Below, piece after piece: positions 1-6,407 of a stretch of 12,731 nt of DNA (positions within the stretch are counted from its first letter, which is position 1; the number at the start of each line of letters is the position of its first letter). Under the pieces are notes generated by a model. The model searched no databases. It saw only the letters and a list, made by a program, of their open reading frames with translations, and was not told where the DNA came from. Both the position numbers and the translations under genes were made by a program. The stretch comes from Bacillota bacterium (GTDB lineage: Bacteria > Bacillota > Bacilli > Lactobacillales > Aerococcaceae), in NCBI GenBank assembly GCA_023442905.1, contig JAEZWY010000003.1, positions 1 to 12,731 of the forward strand. Reading direction: 5' to 3'.

Positions 1-704
1 GAATAAATCACATCTACATTATTGGTAAACATGGCATTGGCAATTTGCTGCCCTTTAGAAGCATCGCTAAATGATTCTGTATATTGGCTTTCAACTGTAA
101 TATTTTCATCAATATAAGCAACACCCACTTTAAAACCTGTTTCAAAACGATCAATTACAGGTATTCTTGTACCGCCAATAAAACCTACCCGGTCGGTTTC
201 AGTATTTAAAGCAGCTGCAACACCTGCTAAAAAGGCAGATTCCTGGTCCTTAAAGGCAATGGAAACAGCGTTGTCTAAGTCTACTTCACCGTCAATCAAG
301 GCATAGTTTTGGTCAGGATTTTGTGGTGCGACTTCATTTAAGGCTTCGGCTGTTGTATAGCCCAAGCCTACGATAATATCATATTCATCCGCTACAGCTA
401 CATTCAGATTAGGGATCAATTCTGATTGGTCAGGAGACTCATAATACTGTACTTTAGACCCTGTATCAGCTTGCCATTTCTGTAATCCTTCCCAAGCAGA
501 CTGGTTAAAAGAACGGTCATCAATGCCCCCTTCATTGGTTACCATACCAATAGATAAGGCCGATTCATCTGATACTTGACTAGATTGGTCACTAGACGTA
601 GCACTTGTTTCTGCATTTGCTTCTGTACCAGCGTTTTGACCTTGGCACGCTACTAATAGTAATGAAGCACTAGAAATTAAAAGAGATTTAAGTAATAAAC
701 GCAT
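1..704 (-). CDS. BMP family (PnrA/TmpC-like) nucleoside-binding lipoprotein, 3' end outside the window
   Basis: Translating the minus strand from the ATG at 704-702 gives an open frame of 234 codons that runs off the window edge, so the C-terminus is missing. A GGAGG lies 11 bases upstream of the start. The N-terminus is a lipoprotein signal: Met-Arg, a hydrophobic run and the lipobox LVAC with Cys20, followed by a Ser/Thr/Gln/Ala-rich linker to about residue 45. The mature part begins with the BMP-family segment GGIDDRSFNQSAWEG and later has GFIGGTRIPVIDRFETGFKVG-type and SDASKGQQIANAMF-type segments, typical of PnrA/BmpA/Med proteins. Family members capture purine nucleosides for an ABC importer (NupABC-type); the permease and ATPase genes would be expected downstream, outside the window. 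The family call is firm. The nucleoside substrate is inferred from the family and from a PurR-box-like site upstream. Confidence 0.93.
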   Translation of the reverse strand, partial: MRLLLKSLLISSASLLLVACQGQNAGTEANAETSATSSDQSSQVSDESALSIGMVTNEGGIDDRSFNQSAWEGLQKWQADTGSKVQYYESPDQSELIPNLNVAVADEYDIIVGLGYTTAEALNEVAPQNPDQNYALIDGEVDLDNAVSIAFKDQESAFLAGVAAALNTETDRVGFIGGTRIPVIDRFETGFKVGVAYIDENITVESQYTESFSDASKGQQIANAMFTNNVDVIY

Positions 705-774
705 GAATTGATTTTCCTCCCAATGAAAAACTTTAATATTCGTTTTTTCACTATGATGTTTTCTTTACTTCACT

Positions 775-783
775 ACAATAGCA
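775..783 (-). promoter_or_regulatory. Candidate extended -10 promoter element of the BMP lipoprotein gene
   Basis: The minus strand reads TGC-TATTGT here, an extended -10 (TGn plus 4 of 6 matches to TATAAT). No convincing -35 lies 16-18 bases upstream. The inferred leader would be about 65 bases. The PurR-box-like site at 829-841 would lie roughly 60-75 bases upstream of the transcription start, a typical position for PurR activation in lactococci. Confidence 0.35.
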
Positions 784-814
784 CAGTTTCAAATTTAATT
801 CCATACACTTTCGA

Positions 815-844
815 TTAAAATAACTAATATAGTTCGTTATTTAA
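815..844. promoter_or_regulatory. Inverted repeat upstream of the BMP gene
   Basis: On the plus strand TTAAAATAAC (815-824) is mirrored by GTTATTTAA (836-844) across an 11-base spacer, so the arms match except for one extra A. The repeat overlaps the PurR-box-like sequence. It could be an operator, but the region is AT-rich and such repeats arise easily by chance. Confidence 0.3.
829..841 (-). promoter_or_regulatory. PurR-box-like sequence
   Basis: The minus strand reads AATAACGAACTAT, matching 12 of 13 positions of the lactic-acid-bacterial PurR box AWWWCCGAACWWT; only the first C differs. Purine nucleoside importers are common PurR targets in Lactobacillales, so the position upstream of a BMP-type lipoprotein makes sense. 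A second CGAAC occurs on the opposite strand at 896-900. Binding is inferred. Confidence 0.35.
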
Positions 845-900
845 CGTCTTAAACTAGTAAACTACATAAAATCCTACATTTTATCTTCAAAATCACGAAC

Positions 901-941
901 AAAAAAAGACCACCTCCTGAATACCTTACAGGTGGCAGTCT
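901..941 (-). terminator. Rho-independent terminator after nrnA
   Basis: Read on the minus strand, a 13-base-pair stem (929-941 with 907-919; two G-T wobbles and one A-A mismatch) encloses a 9-base loop and is followed directly by seven T (907-901). It starts about 25 bases after the nrnA stop. The plus strand has no T-run, so it works in one direction only and isolates the BMP gene's own promoter. Confidence 0.9.
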
Positions 942-966
942 GAAACTGAATATAATCATTTAGCTA

Positions 967-1929
967 TTAGTCATAAAAGTGGTCGCGGCGATATTTCATT
1001 GCTACTTCACCCAACTGGGCTAATAATTCGTCTTTTTCCTCGGAAGAATACACATTGGCACCAGAAGCTTTCTCGTGTCCGCCCCCATCATGTTGGCTAG
1101 CGATATGGTTGATTACTGGACCTTTAGAACGGATACGGCAACGTACTTTGCCATCTGGTTGTTCGATAAAGGTTACCCAAGTAATAACGCCTTCAATAGT
1201 CCCAGGAATTTGAACAATTTGATAAGTTTCATTGGCTGTTAAGTCTAGTGACTGCAATAAATCTTGCGAAATATAAACTGAGTTCACTGTACCTTGCGCT
1301 GAAAGCTTCATATTTTGTAAGACATAAGCTTGTAAGCGTGCTTGCGAAATCGTTTGTGTATTGGACTCTTGCATTAATTCAGATGCTGGGAAATCATAAT
1401 CCAACAAAGCACCGGCAATTTGCATAGTGTCACGGGTAGTATTGTCATATAAGAAACGACCAGTATCCCCAACAATACCTAAAAAGAAGCATTTAGCAGC
1501 TTCGTCATTCATTTGTAAGTCATTATCTTCACGCAATACGATAGATGCCCATAGTTCTGAAGTTGATGAAATACTCGGTTCAACAATCATAAAGTCCCCA
1601 TATGGATCTTCATTTGGATGGTGATCCACTTTAATCAGTGTAGCACCTTTTTTATAGCGTTGATCATCAATTCTTGGTCGATTAGCAGAATCATTCACAA
1701 TCACAAGTGCATGCTTGTATGTATCATCCGAAATATCATCCATGTCCCCAAATTCCGCTAGTGAGTCATCATCTTGACCAACTGCATAGATATCTTTATG
1801 AGGGTAAGTCTCTTCCAAAACAGCTTTCAACCCCATTTGCGAACCTAATGCATCTGGATCTGGGCGAACGTGGCGATGAATAATAATGATATCGTGTGCC
1901 TCAATTGCCGCTAATATTTTATCTAACAT
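967..1929 (-). CDS. nrnA: DHH-family oligoribonuclease / pAp phosphatase NrnA
   Basis: 320-residue cytoplasmic DHH/DHHA1 phosphoesterase. NrnA enzymes degrade 2-5-nucleotide RNAs and dephosphorylate pAp, with Mn-dependent catalysis. The metal-binding motifs are complete: His20 with Asp24-Pro-Asp26 in RPDPDALGS, Asp80 in VNDSA, the DHH triad Asp102-His103-His104, and Asp155 in GIVGDTGRF. The C-terminal DHHA1 substrate motif GGGHEKASG is at 282-290. The ATG is preceded by AAGAGGT at good spacing. Length matches the Firmicute family. The gene directly follows ytoI, as in Bacillus subtilis where ytoI and nrnA (ytqI) are neighbours. A promoter at 1971-1999 should allow separate expression, and a strong terminator follows. 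Confidence 0.95.
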   Translation of the reverse strand: MLDKILAAIEAHDIIIIHRHVRPDPDALGSQMGLKAVLEETYPHKDIYAVGQDDDSLAEFGDMDDISDDTYKHALVIVNDSANRPRIDDQRYKKGATLIKVDHHPNEDPYGDFMIVEPSISSTSELWASIVLREDNDLQMNDEAAKCFFLGIVGDTGRFLYDNTTRDTMQIAGALLDYDFPASELMQESNTQTISQARLQAYVLQNMKLSAQGTVNSVYISQDLLQSLDLTANETYQIVQIPGTIEGVITWVTFIEQPDGKVRCRIRSKGPVINHIASQHDGGGHEKASGANVYSSEEKDELLAQLGEVAMKYRRDHFYD

Positions 1930-1970
1930 ATTGACCTCTTTCTAAGACCTAAAAAATTTTCTGTATTTAA

Positions 1971-1999
1971 ATTATACCCTTGTTTGGTAGATTCGTCAT
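1971..1999 (-). promoter_or_regulatory. SigA-type promoter of nrnA
   Basis: On the minus strand ATGACG (1999-1994, 4 of 6 matches to TTGACA) is followed after 17 bases by a perfect TATAAT (1976-1971). The -35 touches the stop codon of ytoI, so nrnA can be transcribed both from this site and by read-through from ytoI. Confidence 0.7.
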
Positions 2000-3318
2000 T
2001 AATTTGTCAGAGTTTTCACACTTGCCAAAGCTTTCGTCATGACTTGTTTACCATGGTAAACGGTAATATCAATTTCCATTGAACGTCTAGAGACGTCCAA
2101 GAATTCTAACACAATATCAATAGTTGATTGTAGTGGTACCAATTTTAAATAATAAGCACTTACCTTATCCACAACAATTGATTTACCCTGTAACTTTTTC
2201 ACAAATTGTTTTACCGATAATTGGATAATACTATCTTGTAAGGCATTAGATAAGGCCCCAAAATCATCAGTTAATGACACATCACTTAAGAATCGGTAAC
2301 GCGCTTTTGTCATATCCTCGTTTTGTGCAACAAATTTTAATTTGTCAGCTAATAGCATCTCAATGCGGTTTTCACTCTGTTCTGTTTGTTGCGTATACTG
2401 TAATGTTCGCAGGACATCTTGTCTGGATAAGATCCCTTGTAGGTAATCTTCTTCATCCACAACAGGTAGAATTTCTAACCCATCCCAAATCATCATATGT
2501 GTAATTGAAGCCACACTCATTGGCTTTTTAGCAGATATTGGTGTTGGTGTCATAGCTTTAGCCAAGTGCGTCTCTGGTGCAAAATCTAGGATATCTTTGG
2601 CTGTTAAAATCCCGGCTAACTTACCATCTCGTTCACAAATTGGAAAACGGGTATGCCCAGAATTTTCTGACAATTTCCGATAAGCAGTAATCGTATCATC
2701 TGTATATAAAAACTGCGTTTGTTCAAGCGGAATATAAATATCTTCAACCAATAAAATATCTTTCTGCATTGACCGCTCAATCATGGCTTTATTAATGAGG
2801 GTTGCAGTTGCATATGTATCAAAGGTAACACTTAATAAGGGGACTTCTCGTTCATTAGCCAAATCGACAATCGCCTCTGAAGGTTTAAAACCACCAGAAA
2901 TAAGTACTGCAACATCATTTTCCAAAGCAATTCGTTGAATTTCATCGCGGTTCCCAACGATAATAAGCGAATCTGGTTCAATATAGCGACGCATACCATC
3001 TGCTTCCATTGCCCCAATAATGAATTTTCGTACCTGACGACTAAGACCTGAAGCACCACCAAGTACCTGACAATCTGTCACATTGATCATTTCTTCGATC
3101 GTTAAATGATGCATACGGCGGTTTTCATTCTCTTCAATGCGGACGGTCCCCACCCGCTCTTTAGTTGCGACTAAATGTAAGTTTTCTGCTGATTTAATAG
3201 CGCGATAGGCAGTTCCCTCTGAAACCTTTAGATTACGTGCGATAGATCTAACCGAAATTTTGGAATCGATGGGGAGATTTTGGATATACTGGATAATTTG
3301 TTCATGTTTAGTTGCCAT
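1999..3318 (-). CDS. ytoI: YtoI-like protein: HTH, DRTGG, paired CBS and hotdog domains
   Basis: 439 residues from the ATG at 3318-3316, the same length as B. subtilis YtoI. This start is preferred over a TTG 11 codons upstream because GGAGG precedes it at proper spacing. Domains in order: winged-helix HTH (about 1-60, with SVRSIARNLKVSEGTAYRAI), DRTGG domain (about 70-185, with IIVGNRDEIQ and LISGGF), two CBS repeats (about 190-310, ending GILSRQDVLRTL), and a C-terminal hotdog thioesterase-like domain (about 325-439). CBS pairs usually bind adenine nucleotides, and the HTH suggests a nucleotide- or acyl-responsive DNA-binding regulator, but no target is established to my knowledge. It starts 39 bases after dinB and is probably co-transcribed with it. 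Family is confident; function is unknown. Confidence 0.9.
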   Translation of the reverse strand: MATKHEQIIQYIQNLPIDSKISVRSIARNLKVSEGTAYRAIKSAENLHLVATKERVGTVRIEENENRRMHHLTIEEMINVTDCQVLGGASGLSRQVRKFIIGAMEADGMRRYIEPDSLIIVGNRDEIQRIALENDVAVLISGGFKPSEAIVDLANEREVPLLSVTFDTYATATLINKAMIERSMQKDILLVEDIYIPLEQTQFLYTDDTITAYRKLSENSGHTRFPICERDGKLAGILTAKDILDFAPETHLAKAMTPTPISAKKPMSVASITHMMIWDGLEILPVVDEEDYLQGILSRQDVLRTLQYTQQTEQSENRIEMLLADKLKFVAQNEDMTKARYRFLSDVSLTDDFGALSNALQDSIIQLSVKQFVKKLQGKSIVVDKVSAYYLKLVPLQSTIDIVLEFLDVSRRSMEIDITVYHGKQVMTKALASVKTLTN

Positions 3319-3357
3319 TGCTTGCACTCCTCCGTTTAACGTCTGACCCAATCGGTT

Positions 3358-4614
3358 TTATATGTCACCATCTACATCTTCGGATGACACTTGGTCTGGG
3401 GCAGGTTCTATTTCTTTATAATTTGTTTGATTGATAGTATCTGATAATTGTGAATTGGCTTTATAAGCAAGTGGTCCTACCTGTCTCTGGTCATTATCAT
3501 ATAGATTTAAGCGAATATTTTCAAAAGCCAACTGCGATAAATCACTTACTGTAATACCTAGTAGACGAATACCTTGACTAACATCTCCATATGTCTGCCA
3601 TAGGTCTAAAGCGTAAAAATAAATATCCTGACTATCTGAAATTGCATCAATAAGAGATGTCTGCCTTGTGACGGTATCGAAATCAGCATTCCTAAACTTC
3701 AAGGTCACAACTTTTCCGTGCATATCCTTTTTAGCCAGCGCTTCACTAACAGCATTAGCTAATTTTCGTAAGTTATCTTCTACTTCGTTATCATGGTATA
3801 GGAAGGGGTAAAATGTCCGCTCCTTACCGATAGATTTACGGATGCGCGTAACTTTTACTGGTCGATCATCCACACCACGAACCCGCTCATACAAGGCTAA
3901 TCCAGCCTTACCGAAATATTGTATACATTCATCTTGAGATAACTTTTTTAAGTCAGCACCCGTATAAATATCTAGTTCATGCATCTTTTCAGCTGACCGT
4001 GTACCCACCCCATAAAAATCTTCAATCGGTAGTTGTTCTAGAAATGGGATTGCTCGTTTAGGCGTAATGACCGTCATCCCAAAAGGTTTATGATAATCGG
4101 AAGCTAGCTTGGCGATAAATTTATTATAAGATACCCCAATTGAACAAGTAAGATTCAATTCATTATATATGGTTTCCTGAATCTCCTTCGCCACATCCAT
4201 AGCATAAGGGATACCTTTTTTATTGTCTGTGACATCTAAATAAGCTTCATCAATTGATAAAGGTTCGATGATATCTGTATACCGTTTGAAAATGGCTCTT
4301 ACTTGTTCAGAAACTTCTCGATATAAAGCATAATTACCTGATACAAATATCCCTTGTGGACATAGACGGTATGCTTCAGCTGCTGACATAGCTGAGTGAA
4401 CCCCATATTTTCGCGCTTCATATGAAGCTGTCGATACAACACCTTTGCCAGAATTCTCTTTAGGATGTCGCGCGATAATCACAGGTTTACCTCGGTATGC
4501 AGGATGGTCTCTTTGCTCAACAGAGGCGAAGAAGGCGTCCATATCGACATGCAGTATTTTCCTTGAACCATCAATTTTAGGATCATCAAATGATAATATG
4601 CCAATCGTACGCAT
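3358..4614 (-). CDS. dinB: DNA polymerase IV (Y-family translesion polymerase)
   Basis: 418 residues from the ATG at 4614-4612. This start has AAAGGGGG 8 bases upstream; an in-frame GTG ten codons earlier lacks comparable support. Catalytic carboxylates are present: Asp24 in HVDMDAFFASVE and Asp122-Glu123 in SIDEAYLD. Phe29 sits at the steric-gate position that excludes ribonucleotides. The palm/thumb region has SIGVSYNKFIAKLASD, followed by the helix-hairpin-helix segment YGVGTRSAEKMHELDI near 200-216 and a little-finger domain to about 370. The enzyme copies damaged templates and is error-prone. The acidic tail lacks an obvious QLxLF clamp-binding motif; NIRLNLY near residue 380 is the nearest candidate. 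It lies 40 bases after the DtxR-family regulator with no terminator between. I see no LexA/DinR box next to the gene. Confidence 0.96.
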   Translation of the reverse strand: MRTIGILSFDDPKIDGSRKILHVDMDAFFASVEQRDHPAYRGKPVIIARHPKENSGKGVVSTASYEARKYGVHSAMSAAEAYRLCPQGIFVSGNYALYREVSEQVRAIFKRYTDIIEPLSIDEAYLDVTDNKKGIPYAMDVAKEIQETIYNELNLTCSIGVSYNKFIAKLASDYHKPFGMTVITPKRAIPFLEQLPIEDFYGVGTRSAEKMHELDIYTGADLKKLSQDECIQYFGKAGLALYERVRGVDDRPVKVTRIRKSIGKERTFYPFLYHDNEVEDNLRKLANAVSEALAKKDMHGKVVTLKFRNADFDTVTRQTSLIDAISDSQDIYFYALDLWQTYGDVSQGIRLLGITVSDLSQLAFENIRLNLYDNDQRQVGPLAYKANSQLSDTINQTNYKEIEPAPDQVSSEDVDGDI

Positions 4615-4654
4615 GACACTTGCCCCCTTTAAAAACTGGGTCACTTACGATAAA

Positions 4655-5302
4655 TTAATCTTCATCTACAAAAATATTTACGGTCGCTTTAGGATTTAAG
4701 ACAATACTTTCTCCCTTACGGACAATAGTAAACGACTTATCAAAGGCTTCAATTTCATCAATAGTATATTTTTTGTCTAATTTGACATCTAGTTTATCCA
4801 AATAGTTCAACAAGTCCTTATCATCCGTTACACGTTGGATTTTAAACTTGTCTCCTACAGCTAAATCAGATAAAGGTGTCATCGCTTCCTTGGCCATTAC
4901 ACCATCTTTATTAGGAATAGCCCCACCATGCGGACAGTATACTGGATTCCCTAAAAATGCATCTAATTGATCAATAAAGAATTCAGTTCCTGTATGTTCT
5001 AATTGTTCAGCTTCTTCATGGACTTGGTCCCAGTTGTAACCTAACTTTTCATACAAAAACATTTCCCATAAGCGGTGGCGGCGAACTAATGATGCCACCA
5101 TCTTCGTTCCTTCTTCAGTTAATTGCACACCTTGGTAAGGAATATAGGTGACCCAACCTTCTTCTTGTAATTTAGAAATCATTTCTGTTACAGAGGCTGC
5201 AGAGATGTTCAAAGCTTCACTAATTGCTTTGTTACCCACTCGGTCCATCTTGCCACCGAACTCAAAAATGACTTTCATATAATCTTCTCTACTTTTAGAC
5301 AT
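4655..5302 (-). CDS. mntR: DtxR-family manganese/iron-dependent repressor (ScaR/SloR/MntR type)
   Basis: 215 residues; the ATG follows AAAGGTGA by 6 bases. It has an N-terminal winged helix (about 1-65, helix-turn-helix NKAISEALNISAASVTEMI), a dimerisation domain (about 70-140) and a C-terminal SH3-like FeoA-type domain (about 140-215), so it is the long form rather than the 140-residue Bacillus MntR. Residues at the metal positions known from streptococcal ScaR/SloR are conserved at the same numbers: Glu80, Cys123, His125 and Asp160 for the primary site, and Asp7, His76, Glu99, Glu102 and His103 for the secondary site. This predicts Mn(II)-activated repression of metal uptake genes. It is the first gene of a probable operon with dinB and ytoI. 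Palindromes around its promoter suggest autoregulation. No metal transporter gene lies in the window. Confidence 0.92.
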   Translation of the reverse strand: MSKSREDYMKVIFEFGGKMDRVGNKAISEALNISAASVTEMISKLQEEGWVTYIPYQGVQLTEEGTKMVASLVRRHRLWEMFLYEKLGYNWDQVHEEAEQLEHTGTEFFIDQLDAFLGNPVYCPHGGAIPNKDGVMAKEAMTPLSDLAVGDKFKIQRVTDDKDLLNYLDKLDVKLDKKYTIDEIEAFDKSFTIVRKGESIVLNPKATVNIFVDED

Positions 5303-5342
5303 GGCTAATCACCTTTCTTTATTGCTTACGCTAATCATAACT

Positions 5343-5348
5343 ATTATA
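5343..5348 (-). promoter_or_regulatory. -10 element of the mntR-dinB-ytoI operon
   Basis: A perfect TATAAT preceded by GG lies 41 bases upstream of the regulator's start codon. No good -35 lies at 16-18 bases, suggesting a promoter of modest strength. It directly abuts the palindrome at 5348-5362, an arrangement expected for repression. Confidence 0.65.
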
Positions 5349-5362
5349 CCTTAATTTTAGGT
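5348..5362. promoter_or_regulatory. Palindrome overlapping the mntR promoter (candidate autoregulatory operator)
   Basis: ACCTTAATTTTAGGT is an imperfect 15-base palindrome with five or more pairs per arm (outer ACCT/AGGT exact). It lies between the -10 and any -35, sharing one base with the -10. AGG/CCT arms with an AT core resemble DtxR-family operators in general, but it is not a match to a specific published consensus that I can verify. Confidence 0.45.
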
Positions 5363-5386
5363 GTTTTGGAAAAATCCTTGGTCTAT

Positions 5387-5406
5387 TTTTATAGATATAC
5401 CTAAAA
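5387..5406. promoter_or_regulatory. Second TTAGG-containing imperfect palindrome upstream of mntR
   Basis: On the minus strand TTTTAGGTAT is followed by ATCTATAAAA; the half-sites agree at 7 of 10 positions. It is centred about 40 bases upstream of the first palindrome and shares its TTAGGT half-site. It may be a second operator, but low sequence complexity weakens the case. Confidence 0.3.
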
Positions 5407-5467
5407 AAATTGTTTATATAGATTTTTAACCAGGTATTGCTATCTGCTTCCTCTTCCAATATGTAAA

Positions 5468-5495
5468 AGAGGCATGACCCAAAAGTCATACCTCT
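5468..5495 (-). terminator. Terminator after the tgt-yajC-comN group
   Basis: An 11-base-pair stem with one G-T wobble (5485-5495 with 5468-5478) and a 6-base loop lies about 20 bases after the comN-like stop, followed on the minus strand by TTTT. On the plus strand the same stem is followed by CATTTTT, so it could act in both directions, although no plus-strand gene needs it. Confidence 0.85.
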
Positions 5496-5514
5496 CATTT
5501 TTCATATAATTATA

Positions 5515-5796
5515 CTATTTCAACAAGTCATCAATATTCATTTCATCTAAGGGATGAACATCATATACTGTCGCTTGTAGCTTTGCATAATCTAAATAGT
5601 CGTTTGCGTGTAATTGATTGATTTCTTGCACACGGGTCCTAAATTTCTTTGGTGCCTGTCGTTTCCACGCAAAGTCTTTAAAATATTCTTCAATGTCTTG
5701 CCATTCTATCCCATTATACCCTTGTTTTTTAATACTTTGAGATTTTGAAAGAAACCATGGACGAAGACAGAGGAATTCAAAGTTCGAAACTTTCAT
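5515..5796 (-). CDS. comN: ComN/YrzD-like post-transcriptional regulator
   Basis: 93 residues from the ATG at 5796-5794, supported by GGAGG 5 bases upstream; an ATG ten codons earlier has only a weak AGG and is unlikely. The sequence is basic in the middle and has conserved aromatic and Asn/Asp-Tyr positions (KKQGYNGIEWQDIEEYF, HANDYLDYAKLQ) that resemble the Post_transc_reg family. In B. subtilis ComN (98 residues) acts on the late competence comE mRNA and its gene lies near yajC and secDF. The same neighbourhood here, downstream of tgt and yajC, supports the call. The gap to yajC is 53 bases without a terminator, so they are probably co-transcribed. A role in competence in this organism is not shown. 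Confidence 0.8.
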   Translation of the reverse strand: MKVSNFEFLCLRPWFLSKSQSIKKQGYNGIEWQDIEEYFKDFAWKRQAPKKFRTRVQEINQLHANDYLDYAKLQATVYDVHPLDEMNIDDLLK

Positions 5797-5849
5797 AATG
5801 GCCTCCGTAACGAAAGGTTCAATCATCCTGAGTCCAGCAAATGCTGTGA

Positions 5850-6236
5850 CTAGTTTTGATTATCCTCTTGTTGGTCGCCTACTTCTACATCTTGAGTATC
5901 TTCAACGATTACCTCGTTTTCACGCGCTTCTTCTTCAGCCGCATCGCTTACGATATCGTTTGCTTCCTCAGTATTCATTGGATCTGCCTTTTGTGTACGC
6001 GCGATTGCACGACGGTCAAATACTAAGTAGATACCTTCACAATCTAAAGTAATCGTATTTTTAACTTCATCGATTTCAGCAATGACACCATGTAAACCAC
6101 CAATTGTTACTGCAGAATCGCCAATTGCCATTGCAGCCATCATTTGTTGCGTTTCTTTTTGTCGTTTTTGTTGCGGTCTAATTAACATGAAGTACATTAA
6201 AGCCACTAAAACAACTATATATAATACTGTTCCCAT
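5850..6236 (-). CDS. yajC: Preprotein translocase accessory subunit YajC
   Basis: 128 residues; the ATG follows AGGAGGT by about 10 bases. A single N-terminal membrane segment (residues 3-19) leads into RPQQKRQKE, the hallmark YajC motif, then a small beta-rich cytoplasmic domain (GDSAVTIGGLHGVIAEIDEVKNT-type). Residues 88-128 form a strongly acidic Glu/Asp/Gln tail. YajC associates with SecDF at the SecYEG translocon; secDF is not in the window. It is longer than the roughly 85-110 residues usual for the family because of the acidic tail. It follows tgt, an order shared by many bacteria. Confidence 0.93.
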   Translation of the reverse strand: MGTVLYIVVLVALMYFMLIRPQQKRQKETQQMMAAMAIGDSAVTIGGLHGVIAEIDEVKNTITLDCEGIYLVFDRRAIARTQKADPMNTEEANDIVSDAAEEEARENEVIVEDTQDVEVGDQQEDNQN

Positions 6237-6304
6237 TAAAAGAATTACCTCCTGTTTGATTATTTGTTCACAAATGAACCGTTAATTTTTTCATCATTAG
6301 CATA

Positions 6305-6333
6305 ATCGTACCATAAAGTACCCGCTAATTACA
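6305..6333 (-). promoter_or_regulatory. Possible promoter in the tgt-yajC gap
   Basis: The 171-base gap between tgt and yajC has no clear terminator. An extended -10, TGG-TACGAT, lies at 6313-6305, but the sequence 17 bases upstream (TGTAAT) is a poor -35. A small hairpin, GTTCA/TGAAC with a 4-base loop (6266-6279), follows in the leader just before the ribosome binding site. Read-through from tgt remains likely. Confidence 0.28.
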
Positions 6334-6407
6334 TTAGTTTAATCTTGTAACACGAAAGTTTTAACAAAACCAAACTTAGCCCTTTTTCAAAAAAGAAATT
6401 TCTTGAA

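Noticed and set aside
901..941. Riboswitch or T-box in the BMP gene leader
   Set aside because: The stem is followed by a T-run right after nrnA and lies upstream of the likely BMP promoter, so it is a simple terminator.
1427..1624. Plus-strand open frame opposite nrnA
   Set aside because: Antisense to a firmly identified DHH phosphoesterase, no ribosome binding site and no recognisable protein features.
3319..3351. Longer YtoI from a TTG start 11 codons upstream
   Set aside because: The ATG at 3318 has GGAGG at proper spacing and gives the family length of 439.
5797..5826. Longer ComN from an upstream ATG
   Set aside because: The downstream ATG has a strong GGAGG; the upstream one has little.
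5798..6052. Plus-strand open frame across the comN-yajC gap
   Set aside because: Mostly antisense to yajC's acidic tail, with no homology-like features.
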